A stretch of 64,000 nt of DNA. Source: Armillaria gallica (Eukaryota > Basidiomycota > Agaricomycetes > Agaricales > Physalacriaceae). This document shows positions 46,045 through 56,292 of the stretch, one piece after another. The position numbers were made by a program, and so were the translations under genes. How positions within the stretch are numbered: the stretch's first letter is position 1; the number at the start of each line of letters is the position of its first letter. The stretch lies in contig JBANDB010000010.1 in assembly GCA_037576215.1 (NCBI GenBank), forward strand, positions 3,224,001 to 3,288,000, read 5' to 3'. Under the pieces are notes generated by a model. That model was not told the origin of the DNA and did not search any database. It worked only from the letters and a program-made list of their open reading frames with translations.

Positions 46045-46161
46045 CAGCGCTATTTGCTGACCTGTACACACAAATGGCTCCCCTGTAGTTACAGGGATTC
46101 GTGTACAAATCGTTGCCCTGTAACTACAGGGATTTGTGTACATGACGGACAGGATAGGGTG
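46045..46161 (-). repeat. Right terminal inverted repeat of the KDZ element
   Basis: It holds CCCTGTAGTTACAGGG (46081-46096) and CCCTGTAACTACAGGG (46116-46131) with GTGTACAAAT between them and TTTGTGTACA outside, mirroring the left end. Confidence 0.75.
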
Positions 46162-46289
46162 TACGTTGAGTAGTCATATCTGCATAATTGAAGGAAAATT
46201 TATCGAATTAGCCTGCATACATTATAAGAAAAGACGACAAGAGGGAGAATGTACGTACCCAGCCAGTCTCGCCACGCAGTATAGCTATC

Positions 46290-47660
46290 GTAGGCAACGG
46301 TGAAGATAACATAACTTTTCACGGTTCATCCTTCCACTGCCCGTCATTTTCCCCCAGTGGAGATGAATGTAGCTCCCGATCAACGCAGATGTGTAACATC
46401 TTAATATGGACTGAGATCATCGATGGAACTTAGAGCCTCGCAATCGAGTCACACAGCGTGGACATCCATATAGTGAGGTTTGAACAATGCGACTCAAGCT
46501 ACGCTCCACCGAAAAGGGTGGATCGTGAAATGGGAAGAAGTAATCGTGTGGGTTCCGCAAACAAGCAAGCAGGAATGCGATGCCTGTTCGATGAATGACA
46601 AGTCGTATCGCAAGCACGCCATTGAGTAGTCGTGAATGACACGATGACACGATATCGAATTACGCATTCATCAGTGTCGTGCATCTCAAGTCGGCCAGGT
46701 ACAATGCACGCAGACGATTTGTAGATTGAAATATACAGAAATACAATTGTCACTATCGCACAGTTAGTCAACAAGGAAAACTATCATCAAAGGAAAGGAT
46801 ATCGACGCACAGTGAAGTACAGAAAGCGAGTTGGTATCACAGGTGGTGAATCAGTTGTCGTGTATTATTATGTATACCTGACGTGAGATATAGAAGTGGA
46901 TGAACAGAAGGGAAAACCTACATGAATAGAGGCTATTTGCCTCGTAAAAATCCGTTCGGAATAACGGATAGTAGAGGTGAGTGCAGGCGACGTCCATGGA
47001 TCTCCACATGGTGACACCGGAAGGAGATAGATGGAGAAACGCATCGTCAAGAATTGGCCGAGTGAATCGCAGGAAGAAAGCTTCTGCAAAGGTTAAGCAT
47101 GGGGAGGAGGCTTAGAGATTTGCTCACCGTACTGAACACAGCGTGGAGAAGGCAACCGCCCGACGCCAATAGCGACCTTGATCATGTGGGGCTGAGCTTC
47201 AACGACGAGCTATCCATCTCTAACGGGAAACAAGGATCCCAGCGAAGACCAACTTGGGCAAAGATGGACTAGGACACAGTAGTCGCATCACTAGATAGTA
47301 GTAAGCGTTCTTCCTAATCATCCCATATATCAGCCTGTAGTTCGTTTCTCTCGTCCAGTTTAACGTCCGTGGAAGAGTTCAGATCCAAGAAATCCATGGG
47401 AACCAAATGGGAACGAGAGTTTCAAAGTCGGCTCAGCGGGATCGACGAGTGGAAGTGAAGCAGTGAGAGCACGGTGAAGGTGACAGTTTAGAAGTAAGCC
47501 CCCATCAATACCTGCGGCGGTAACCGGTGCGCACGGGCCCGTGGTCAGAGGTTCAATCTGATTGGATACGGATGCATCCGGCACATTGATCCGGAGTATT
47601 TTTAACCGTTGCTTTCGTCTCTCTTACCACAGCCTAGGTAAGTCATTTCGTTCCTCTTGT
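46290..47660 (-). pseudogene. Degenerate multi-copy gene relic, copy C
   Basis: Minus-strand copy of the relic at 3955-5560 and 21,650-23,250. On the minus strand a frame at 47,584-47,360 (MPDASVSNQIEPLTTGPCAP, then VTAAGIDGG) corresponds to the CAPVTAA block. Further on, 47,089-46,868 contains ERIFTRQIASIHVGFPF, matching RIFTTQIASIRVGF of copy B. The AATACAGAAATACAATTG block near 46,733 is also shared. The frames between these islands are broken. Family unknown. Confidence 0.48.
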
Positions 47661-50233
47661 ATTCCTTCGAGCTCACCCATGACTCATGCGTCTAGTAGGA
47701 TGATCGCGGTTCAAATATGTGGTCCAGCGGCTCCTTACATCGTTTTTGGCAAGGAGCAAATGTCGGGCAGTGTAAGTAGTATACATGGATGCATAATCAG
47801 AAATTGGTCTTGGAGGAGGCACTTTTCACTGTGTTCGATTGAAGGCGGGTGCAAATTCAAGTGATGGAAATCTATTTCAGATACTGCTCTGCCTCTCTAT
47901 GTACACTGTATTCGAGTCTGATTCGAATGTTCGACCACGTCTGTTATCAACATACTTAGTTGATCACAGAAGATGGGTGACACCTTGACTCGGTGAGACA
48001 TCTAGAAAAAATGGAAGCGAGGTGTTAGATGGAACTCAGGACAAAATTAGCAGTATTCGCCGAACTTACGTTGTATGTGAGGCGAATTACATATCTCTAG
48101 CTCGGCAACTTGAGAGAATATTCTATCTGAATGTCGGCCCCCGGTTAATGGGAAAAGGCTCTTTAACGACGGTACAGTGACTATAGAGGCTTGAAATCTC
48201 CATCAACTATTGAGTTCGTCGAGGTAGGGAGGGATAAATACACAAAGACAAGAATCTACTACGATGTAGATGTGGACTGAAAGTTCTTCAAGGATTTTGA
48301 GAGGGATCTACGAGCGCATCAGTACCATGTGCCTAATCGCCATACAAATAATTCCCTGCTTCCATATAATTAACGAGTCTGATGGCGCGGAATGAACGGA
48401 AGGTCGAAGAGGAAATTGATTTTTGTGAATAACCGCACAGTTCAGTCATCTGACATAGGCGCTGGTCAGGACACATAGCGGGCGGTTGAAGTAGTCCGGT
48501 GAATATGTCAGGGAGCCGGGAGGTAATTGAATAAAGAAACAAACACAAACCATAATTGTTCGTAGTACTTCTAGATTCAAAATTTCAAATATAATCGCTG
48601 CACGGGTCTTAGAACAATGAAAAACTTTGAGGGCTTGGGCCATAGGCCAATCTTACGTGTCATTCGGTCTGCCATACTCGGCCTACATGATACAAAGGTC
48701 TAGGTTGGTCTCACGGGATAAATGGTGAACCATGAGAGCCGGATTACCATCATGGCAGCTGCGTACCTGCTAAGATCGAACCTGTTCAATGATCCTTCTC
48801 TTCGGCGTGCCGGAAGATGTATGGTCCGAGGAACATAGCTGTTACTCCTACGTTCACACCTGTGAAACTATTGGCAGCGAACGTCTTACCCTTTGGGTTT
48901 CTCCTGGAAAGACGGATTGAACAATGACGCATCTTCCAAATTTTGGTTCTCTGTACAGACTTCCAGTCTAAAGACAAACTCGTACGTCAGAGGAGTTTCT
49001 TTTCAATATTCCCTCTAGGACTGCAAGATTTAAATAAAAGGAGACCACACAATGCTGCCGGTACCCATAGCATGCAAGACCTTAAAATTGCAATCATTCA
49101 GTGATCAGGCGCTGAGTCATCCAGATGACGTACGCTGTTTGGACCCGGGGTTTATCATCTGCGAACTGGACGGGCTAGTGAACATTCGTCGATATATGTC
49201 TTCAATAAGAGCCTGCCGCATGGTGTACCTCCGAATCGTTCTCTGTGCATATGAATGCAATGTGGAAATCAATACGTTACTTCTATCCCGTTTCGCATAA
49301 CATCAAAATATAGCTACCTGAAACTGAGTCTGGGTAGGGCGTACATTCATTCAGACCTGCTTAGAAAGCCGTGCCTTCGTTCCATCGTGCAGTCGGCACT
49401 TAGTAAGACGGCATCAGGCATAGTAGAGTACTGACATGACGGTCGCTTATACAATGTTTACTGACTGTCGTACGCCTCTTGTTGGTGACTAGATATTCCG
49501 TACTCAAGATGGCGAGCTTGCGGCGAGCACCCTGAGCCATTTCGTTGACTGGCAGTCAACTTTGAAGTAGGGCATGCACTCTCCCATCAGAAATTCTAAA
49601 GACAACTCCAGCGACAGACGTGACAGTCATCACCAAGGCCATCAGTGAACCTGATTGAAACGACCATCGATAAGAATACCTACATAGCAGAGCCAGATTT
49701 CTGGAACTTCCCCGTAGCCACAAGAATGTCTTAGCCTTGCCATGAGTTCGCCCCTTAAATTTGTGAATACGGTCACAGTTGCGATATAGCGACATCACCA
49801 TTTGGTATTGACAGTTGTGAGAGTATTCGAATTATCGCCCTGTGGTATATATGGAAATAAGAATCTTTGCTTTAATAGAGTTGAGCGCGTGGGATGATAT
49901 ACGAGGAACTGAGATTGTACCAGAGGTCCATGGAAAAGCAGCCGGTTTGAAAGCATATGAACCCCGGAATCTGGGTCGTACAAATTTTGGGACGTACCTG
50001 GATCTATAGCCGGTATCTCCTTGAACAGACTAGACTGAGGTTTTTCCAATGTTGTCGTGAACTTCCCTGCGTGCATCGGTGCGACGGTGCAGTACACTTT
50101 ACGACAGATGAAAGATCCTCACACGCAGGATTAGCCTTTTGCTCTGTACGTGCAATAATCGCAATTGTCAGAGGAGCTAAACTAATACATAACCAGATGC
50201 ATTCATGCTGATCGCCACAGAACCCACTTACGA
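47661..50233. other. No gene recognised
   Basis: Short frames only. Minus 48,977-48,786 ends with FAANSFTGVNVGVTAMFLGP, which could be the end of a small membrane protein. Similar but shorter wording is seen on the minus strand near 57,210-57,260. Both look like relics. Confidence 0.25.
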
Positions 50234-51035
50234 ATGGCTGATAACGCGAAGGTCTCTCTCCCTAGTATCCAAGAATGGTTCCCAGGTCAGTCGCGGTATT
50301 GTTCCTTGTGCATTGTTCATACTAAGTTGACGGTGTCTATCTTGCAGAGCATATGCTACGAGTTTCACCCGAAGTTCGTGGGAATGGTAGCGCGCCTGAG
50401 GCGTTCATTCCGAGTCGCCTATATGTACCTCCTCAGCCAATTCGCAAATCCTCGCTCGACGATGCCCCCTCACCTCCCAGCCACACGTCCTCCTCATCGC
50501 TTCGTCACCAGCCCGTACCAGGTGATGAAGATGAAGAGAGCAAGAAATATATCTGCGCGATCTGTCACAAACGATTCCTCCGACCCAGTAGCTTGAATAA
50601 TCACACCAACAGTCATACTGGCGCTACACGTGAGTCTCTCAGATTTTGATGTATCCAACATTAAAAGATACGTATGAAGCGTACCGATGCACACTTCCTG
50701 GGTGCGGCAAAGAATTCAACGTGAAGTCGAACATGCTCCGGCACTACCGAAGCCATGTGAACCCTGTTCCATCTTCGTCCCGTTCCTCTCTCCACGAGAT
50801 TCCCACCGAAAATTCGGGTCCTCAAATCCGTACATCATCGGATGCATCCTTCACCGAAGTACAGGACCAGGAAGGCAATCTGCTTCAGTACTCCCAATCA
50901 CGACCCTGGCAGGAGATGACAGGGATGGAAAAAGAGAGGTATTATCCGCATCTATATCCAATGAGCAGTGATCATTTGACACGAACTGAGAGGAGGAGAG
51001 GAGATGATGAGAGGAACCCCTATGCGAGACACTGA
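50234..51035 (+). CDS. C2H2 zinc-finger transcription factor, 229 aa, three exons
   Basis: Exons 50234-50285, 50348-50629, 50680-51035; introns of 62 and 50 bp, GT...AG, in phase. It starts MADNAKVSLPSIQEWFP, the LPSI..WFP opening seen in many basidiomycete two-finger regulators. Two adjacent C2H2 fingers follow at about residues 91-145: CAICHKRFLRPSSLNNH..SH (C-x2-C-x12-H-x3-H) and, across the second splice, CTLPGCGKEFNVKSNMLRHY (C-x4-C-x12-H-x3-H), joined by a TGATPY linker of the usual TGEKPY type. Flanking regions are Ser/Pro-rich. It is predicted to bind a short DNA site in the nucleus. The targets are unknown, and the gene is isolated between gene-poor stretches. Confidence 0.87.
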
Positions 51036-53960
51036 AGTGGCGTACCGTATCATGATCTACTTGTGTGATAAAGATGCCTTTAAATGATATGTTTTACCTA
51101 TGATTCACGCCAGGAGATAGTTGTCGAAGGGATATACCAGGACTTACTTTTCGTAGTACTTATGTTACGCACAGTTTTTGCTAGCCCATTTTCAAGACCT
51201 CCACGTGAATTGATTAATCATAAATCCCTGCAGATCTTTACTTTCGCGACGAAAATCTGGTTTTAGTCAGCGCCAGGAGAGTTGACGATGAGGAAGAGAA
51301 GATGTGAACGGACTGGCTACTCTACCAGAATGGAATGTACGAAAGGTCAGTAGGGTTCCAACCCTCGCCAATCAAAAATCAGGGTACTTTTCCCGTCACC
51401 TGGTTGATGTTCGAGGTTCAACCTCAGCGGTGAAAAAGCTAGATAGCAAAGCACTCACGAGGATGAATGGATCTGTACACATAGCTTCCTCCCATCGTCA
51501 TCGCTGGATCCAAAAGTAGAACGAAGGTATAAGAGATGGGGAACATTGAATTTCAGTCACCCTCACATCCAAGAAGAGAAAGTCAATTGGAATTTAAATG
51601 TCACAGATCAGCACCCGGACCGGGAACCACCACTGACAAGACATAACAAGGGGCCCGAAGATGAGCACAGAAATTTCTTCAGGGCATCCGTCCGAAAATG
51701 ATAACCAAAAATTATCCTGTTCCACCAGGACCACGCATATCACCCATCAGAACTTAAACCAGAATGTTGAGTAGACCGCTACCATTCATCCATGACGGTG
51801 TACACAAACTGCGCAATAAAACTCCGAAATCAGGGAACTACCACCCACATATGGAAACACGAACCCGTTGGAAAGTATAAGGAAACAGACCGCAGATCAA
51901 GTACCCACTATGAAACGGAGGAGTCTAATGAGCACAAATCCTTCGATAACAAGAAAGACACCGGCTTGCCGTGCACTACTATCGCGCGGGATTGAACCTT
52001 GAACATATATGTATTTATCGTTGAATGGGGTCAACCTTACCGTAACCGCTCAGTCTGTCGAATCCTCGTGTACACAGAGATTACCCGGCTTATCGCTGGA
52101 TGACATTCACAATCGAAGATTGCCAAAGGAGCTCGATGCGCTCCGCGTGGAAAGATAAGACGATCTGTAAGGAAAACCTCACGAGACCGGAGAAATCTAA
52201 CGAAGACAGTGGAAAATTTAATACAGAGCCTTACTCTCGCGAATAGCCCTTACGCAAGATACAGAAGACACTGCTCCTGTGGTGAGGTCCTAATACGAGG
52301 CTTGTAAGATGCAAATCAGATGGAGGAAATGGCGAGCGACTTACTTCGCCTGTTATGATGAAGTCCGGGACAAAGATGTGATTGAGCGACTGACCGTTGG
52401 ACGAAGGTGATGTGTCAAACGTGCTGTGCATGAAATACAGCGACATCAAGACGGGAAAAACCTGCCTGAATGAGGATCAATGCTATTTCCGACGCATAAT
52501 CCCACGAGAGTAGGGATTTTCTCACCCTGATATGAGATGATGACGAGAAGGGCCCAATCATATACTAGGAAATAAGACGATCTGTCGATCGTGGAACAAA
52601 GCAAACACAAGGCTCATGCAAAGGCTTACGTACATTTGAGGACAGAGCTATTGATCGTCAAATGAAATCCTGTCGCCCCTTCAAGAACGAGGGCCTCTTG
52701 TAGGGTGGAGAGCCTTCGGCCAAGAGCAAGAGTGTCTTTACTGTGGGACGCCATTATTGATTTAATTATCGCAAATCTACAAGGAGAAATTAGCTTGACG
52801 AAGATGACTGTACCTTGACTGATCGATGTTGAAGATTAGCGTCGCGGCTTTCGCTGAAGGTTCGATGGAGCAGTAGAGGCATCATAGGCGGACAGGTGGT
52901 TGCGTACGTCCCCCTTCTCCGAGCTTAGCATGGATGGAGTTAGAAGAAGGAAACTTAGGAATGGATATGGCAGAGAACTAGTGCGTGATACTCTTCGCCA
53001 TACCAGAACGCAAAGAGGAATATAACTCCAAAAATCGAGACAGATGGTGCCCAGCGTTGCACACGCAACAAGAAGGGAGAACGAAGGCGGGTCTGACGGA
53101 GTATTGGTTCTGCCAGAGGAAAATTAGTGCTGGAGGTAAATTCACCAGAAATAGTACACGGTCATCCGTGTGAACGACCAAAGAGTAAGGAGAAGACAAC
53201 TAGTCCGGCTTCCGTTAATGATGTGACACGCTGAATCAGACGGGTGTCAACAGCGTCGCTCAAGTCAGACATCGCTGAAAAGAGTCAGATTCCGACAAAA
53301 GGACGAAAGAGTTACGAGGAGTGTACAAAGAGGATAACAGTAACATCGGGTTTGTTATTCGAGCGTTGGTTCGGTCCGGTTCCTCCGCGACTACGTGTGC
53401 TCTAGGGCAAGTTTCGGAGGCTTCGCCGTACATTCCCGCTGTTCGTAGCCTACCCTTGCAATACCATCCATTTGCCTAGCGAACCCCGTGGTTCCAACGA
53501 TCATAGAGGCAGTCGTATCACAGGAACCCCATCAGGTAGCAAGCACAGACCACGGGATCTCAGATTACAGGACCGCGCAGAAGGCATCTCAAGTACATGG
53601 TAGTGTTTAATTCGAAAATACAGAAATACAATCGAAGATGTGGCACGGTGAGTGGGAAAAGCCGTTGTTTTACCAAAGGATCCCAATGCGCAATGAAGCA
53701 AGAGAGGATTTGACGTTGTCGTGCCTTAGGCCTTATCCAACATCCCTGTATAAATTGAAGGCAGATTTGGAAGAGGAGGCCGTGTGACGAGATGTATGCG
53801 GAAGAGCACTGTTCCTCAGTGGGCAATGAGCGTTGTAGAAAAGAGAGCCGCATACCTTGTTCCAATCAGCGCCCTGAAAGCTAGTCAAGGTTCAAGTCCT
53901 CTTTCCTTATTCCTGCGTCGTTGCCGTTAAAACTATATCGATGTTGCGACCGCCGTGGAC
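51036..53960. other. No gene recognised
   Basis: AT/GA-rich sequence with short frames on both strands. Around 53,570-53,660 a block (CATCTCAAGTACATGG..., AATACAGAAATACAATCG) resembles the 3' part of the relic family found at 46,670-46,760, so a small fragment of that relic may be present. Confidence 0.25.
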
Positions 53961-53964
53961 GAGA

Positions 53965-54910
53965 TCAGAGGTCGAGACGTCATGTTGACCATTATGAGTG
54001 AAACGGTATCGTCAAGGTCCATTGCAGTACCGTCAGAACATGAAAGGTGACACCGGTGAGCGCTTGAGCTCCCGTATGTCCCTGCTACTTCGAAGCCTTG
54101 TACGTGTTCAATGCGAGGGTGCTGGGCTAGATAAGGACCCTTACCCTGAGGCCTTGTGTACTTGAGAGTCGACAATGAACGAACGCCATTAAGAGAGAGC
54201 ACCGGGATGATCCTTCATGGCGAAGCTAATGAGGTCGCCGTCAACTCGCATTGATACAAATAGTAAAATCATAGCTGGCTTAGTGTCGTCAGGTTGGCAT
54301 GCAGGTGGGTCAAGGCGGATAGAGCCCAGGTCACCTTCTTCCATGGTCACCGGTGCCGGTCAACGTTCAACAACAACACCGACGATAATGAAGATGATCC
54401 CTCCTGAATGTGTTCCACGTCTCGCGCAGCGCAGAACGGATGTGGCCGGTACCCCGTTGGAATCATCTTGGGAGTAGAGATGCGGACTGGAGAGAGTATG
54501 ATAGACGGGAGATCTGAAGGTGTTCTTTATTCTCGGAGCGCAGAGACAGTGATGACAGAAGAAGGAAGCGATACAATTTTGATAGTGACTGGTGATGGTC
54601 CGAAACGTGAAATTGACGGACCGGTAATCTAACTTGACATCTCCGGCAATGTGGCCCGAAAGTCCGGACCCCAGCAAGTCGCAGCCATCACGAAACTCAA
54701 ATACGATATCTTCTAGCTCTCTCTTAGCTCCTCCGCCTCCATACAGCAAAGATATTGAACGTGGAGTGAACGAGACTAGTCCTCTGTATCCCGGTAGGTA
54801 ACTATTCTTTCTCTCCTCGCACATTTCTTTCATTATGTTGTTGTACAGCAAATCCCATTCGTTGCACAGTTCCAAGAGAAATCATACAGTGAATCCATGA
54901 CTATTCCTTA
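53965..54910 (+). pseudogene. Duplicated block 1 with 5' part of a TREY-family gene
   Basis: From about 53,965 to 54,693 this matches 61,495-62,243 with roughly ten differences seen by eye. The downstream part (about 54,530-54,910) also matches the promoter, first exon and first intron of the intact gene at 18,105: the phrase for LAPPPPYS.DIERGVNETR is kept at about 54,726-54,785. The ATG region differs (the MTDRK segment is missing), and the copy is cut off at 54,910 by the element at 54,911-56,292. It is therefore a truncated, insertion-disrupted copy. Confidence 0.6.
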
Positions 54911-55326
54911 CTATCGATCGATGGGAAGTGCAACTCTGGTCAGAAGTGCAACTTTCGCCAATGTCAACCGCCTACAGGCCGCATTTATTACCTGTTCCTC
55001 CTGTAAATGTTTTTCAGAGTACCTATAGATGATATGTACAAGTCTATTAAGTCAGATCGGTTTTCCGTTCAGATCATTTTAATCAGGAATTTCTACATTG
55101 CGCCCAATCGACTCAAAAATGAGTTGCACATCGCGTTCTTGCCTCGTGTCGATACAGTGAGACGCCGGGTGATTCTGAGAGATTTATACAAGCTTGGTAT
55201 GTATTTTTAGAGTGTTTTGACAAAAAAAAAATGCAGGTGAGCAGACTCGAAGTAAAGTTGGCACATGGCGTCGAAGCTAGAAGTGCAAACCAGCGTGACA
55301 AGCTCAGCCGCTCCGTGCTTGAGCCG

Positions 55327-55345
55327 ATCGCGGCCTGGCCGCGAT
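55327..55345. repeat. Perfect 9-bp inverted repeat (hairpin)
   Basis: ATCGCGGCC T GGCCGCGAT, a GC-rich perfect palindrome inside the 1.4-kb element. It could form a hairpin in single-stranded DNA or RNA. Confidence 0.6.
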
Positions 55346-55518
55346 TGCGGTGGACCGGCAGCAACGGCATTTCGGGTCACATCCCGTCACAGTTGCACTT
55401 CCCCGCTATTTTGACCCACCACGACGGCATCACTATTAGCAACAACAACAAATAACGCTGGCAAGGCCCACATCCGGGGAAAAGCCTGCTACATTTACTA
55501 TTAGTGCTCAAGAACTAC

Positions 55519-56226
55519 CTACTTCCCAAAAATGTCTGTAAAACAACTAAACAACTGAAATAGAGCGTTCAACATATCCATTATAGCCTTGTGACTGTCC
55601 TCTTCGTTCTTCTCCAATGCCACAAGGAAGGCAGTATCTTTGGTCACGAACTTCTTCAAACCTTCCTTAATCAACTCGTTCCTCTTCAAGACCCGATCCA
55701 ATCTGCCAATGATGGTCTTTGCCAGTTTCACCTATACCCGTCTCGATCCAGGTCTACTAACCCTGCGACAATTCACTTCACACCATCCGGATCCGGCTCA
55801 CCATCAAATGCTGAACTTTCCGGCATACTTTCTGCGATCTTCAGCGACTGCTCCATCAACAGCTGCAAGCTAGGTACGGCTGTGGGTTTCGTCGCAAATG
55901 GGTTCACCGAAGAAGTCGAGGTTTTTTGCGCAAATGGGTTTGCCGAAGAAGTCTGAGGGGTTCGTGCCTTCGTAGACCAAATTAAGTATCCGTCTTGGGA
56001 GTAACAACTGTCGGCTTCATAATATTCAAGTCGGTCTTGGTTGATTCGAGGTGGACGGTTTCGGGGGCGGCGGTAAGTCCCCATCTTCGTCCTCTTCCTC
56101 GTCCTCCTCATGCTCATCTTCATCCGAGACCAATCTGCACTAAGTAGTCAGAGGGAGAGGAGACTCATTGGCCCGCCTGCGCTTGCGAGATGTCTTGGTG
56201 ATGTTGCCTCCACACCGGGCACACAT
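55519..56226 (-). CDS. Candidate gene inside the 1.4-kb element, about 192 aa
   Basis: Exons (minus): 56226-56165, 56134-56057, 56007-55782, 55731-55519; introns of 30, 49 and 50 bp, in phase; the 30-bp intron is suspiciously short. The protein starts MCARCGGNITKTSRKRRRAN (a CxxC pair followed by a basic cluster), then an acidic run (SDEDEHEEDEEEDEDGD), a middle with two NPFA-containing repeats (SSANPFAQKTSTSSVNPFAT), and a helical C-terminus (KEGLKKFVTKDTAFLVALEK). I do not recognise the family. The whole gene lies between the inverted repeats, so it moves with the element. It may be an accessory or regulatory protein; no catalytic motif is visible. Confidence 0.45.
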
Positions 56227-56292
56227 CGTTTCGCCTGTAGGTAATCTCAGTTTGCAAAAAGAAACTCGGTTGCACTTCTAGGTGATCGATAG

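Larger units (their letters stand above)
28506..46161. mobile_element. 17.7-kb KDZ-type DNA transposon with eight genes
   Basis: The ends are inverted copies: inward from the left and from the right both read roughly CTATxCC..GTCC, TGTxCACAxAT, CCCTGTA..xACAGGG, then TTTGTACACxAATCCCTGTA and TTTGTGT...ACAGGTCAG. A direct repeat TACGTTG lies just outside each end (28499-28505 and 46162-46168), a likely target-site duplication (7 bp perfect, 8 bp with one mismatch). Inside are eight genes, all open after splicing, including a complete KDZ transposase (30,338-33,927). TTGTGCACAA-like palindromes are concentrated near both ends and in internal intergenic regions. KDZ (Kyakuja-Dileera-Zisupton) elements are large DNA transposons that are abundant in basidiomycetes. 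Intact genes and recognisable ends suggest a recent, possibly still mobile insertion. The exact ends are inferred by eye. Confidence 0.78.
54911..56292 (-). mobile_element. 1,382-bp DNA transposon with TA target duplication
   Basis: Left end CTATCGATCGATGGGAAGTGCAAC, right end (inward) CTATCGATCACCTAGAAGTGCAAC: an imperfect inverted repeat of about 24 bp. TA flanks both sides (54909-54910 and 56293-56294). The intact relative at 18,319-18,370 has a single TA at 18350-18351 in the matching position, that is the empty site. The right flank resumes with ACCAG..TGAA.AGTCTCCG as at 18,352. It contains a candidate spliced gene (55,519-56,226) but no recognisable transposase. It could be non-autonomous, or carry an unknown type of protein. 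Confidence 0.6.

Noticed and set aside
28506..46161. Possibility that the element is a Starship, Helitron or LTR element
   Set aside because: No tyrosine recombinase, Rep/helicase, reverse transcriptase or LTRs are seen; the KDZ transposase and inverted repeats fit a cut-and-paste element.
54360..54875. 171-codon minus-strand frame, repeated at 61,900-62,385
   Set aside because: Antisense to the TREY-family 5' fragment; conserved only because the DNA block is duplicated.
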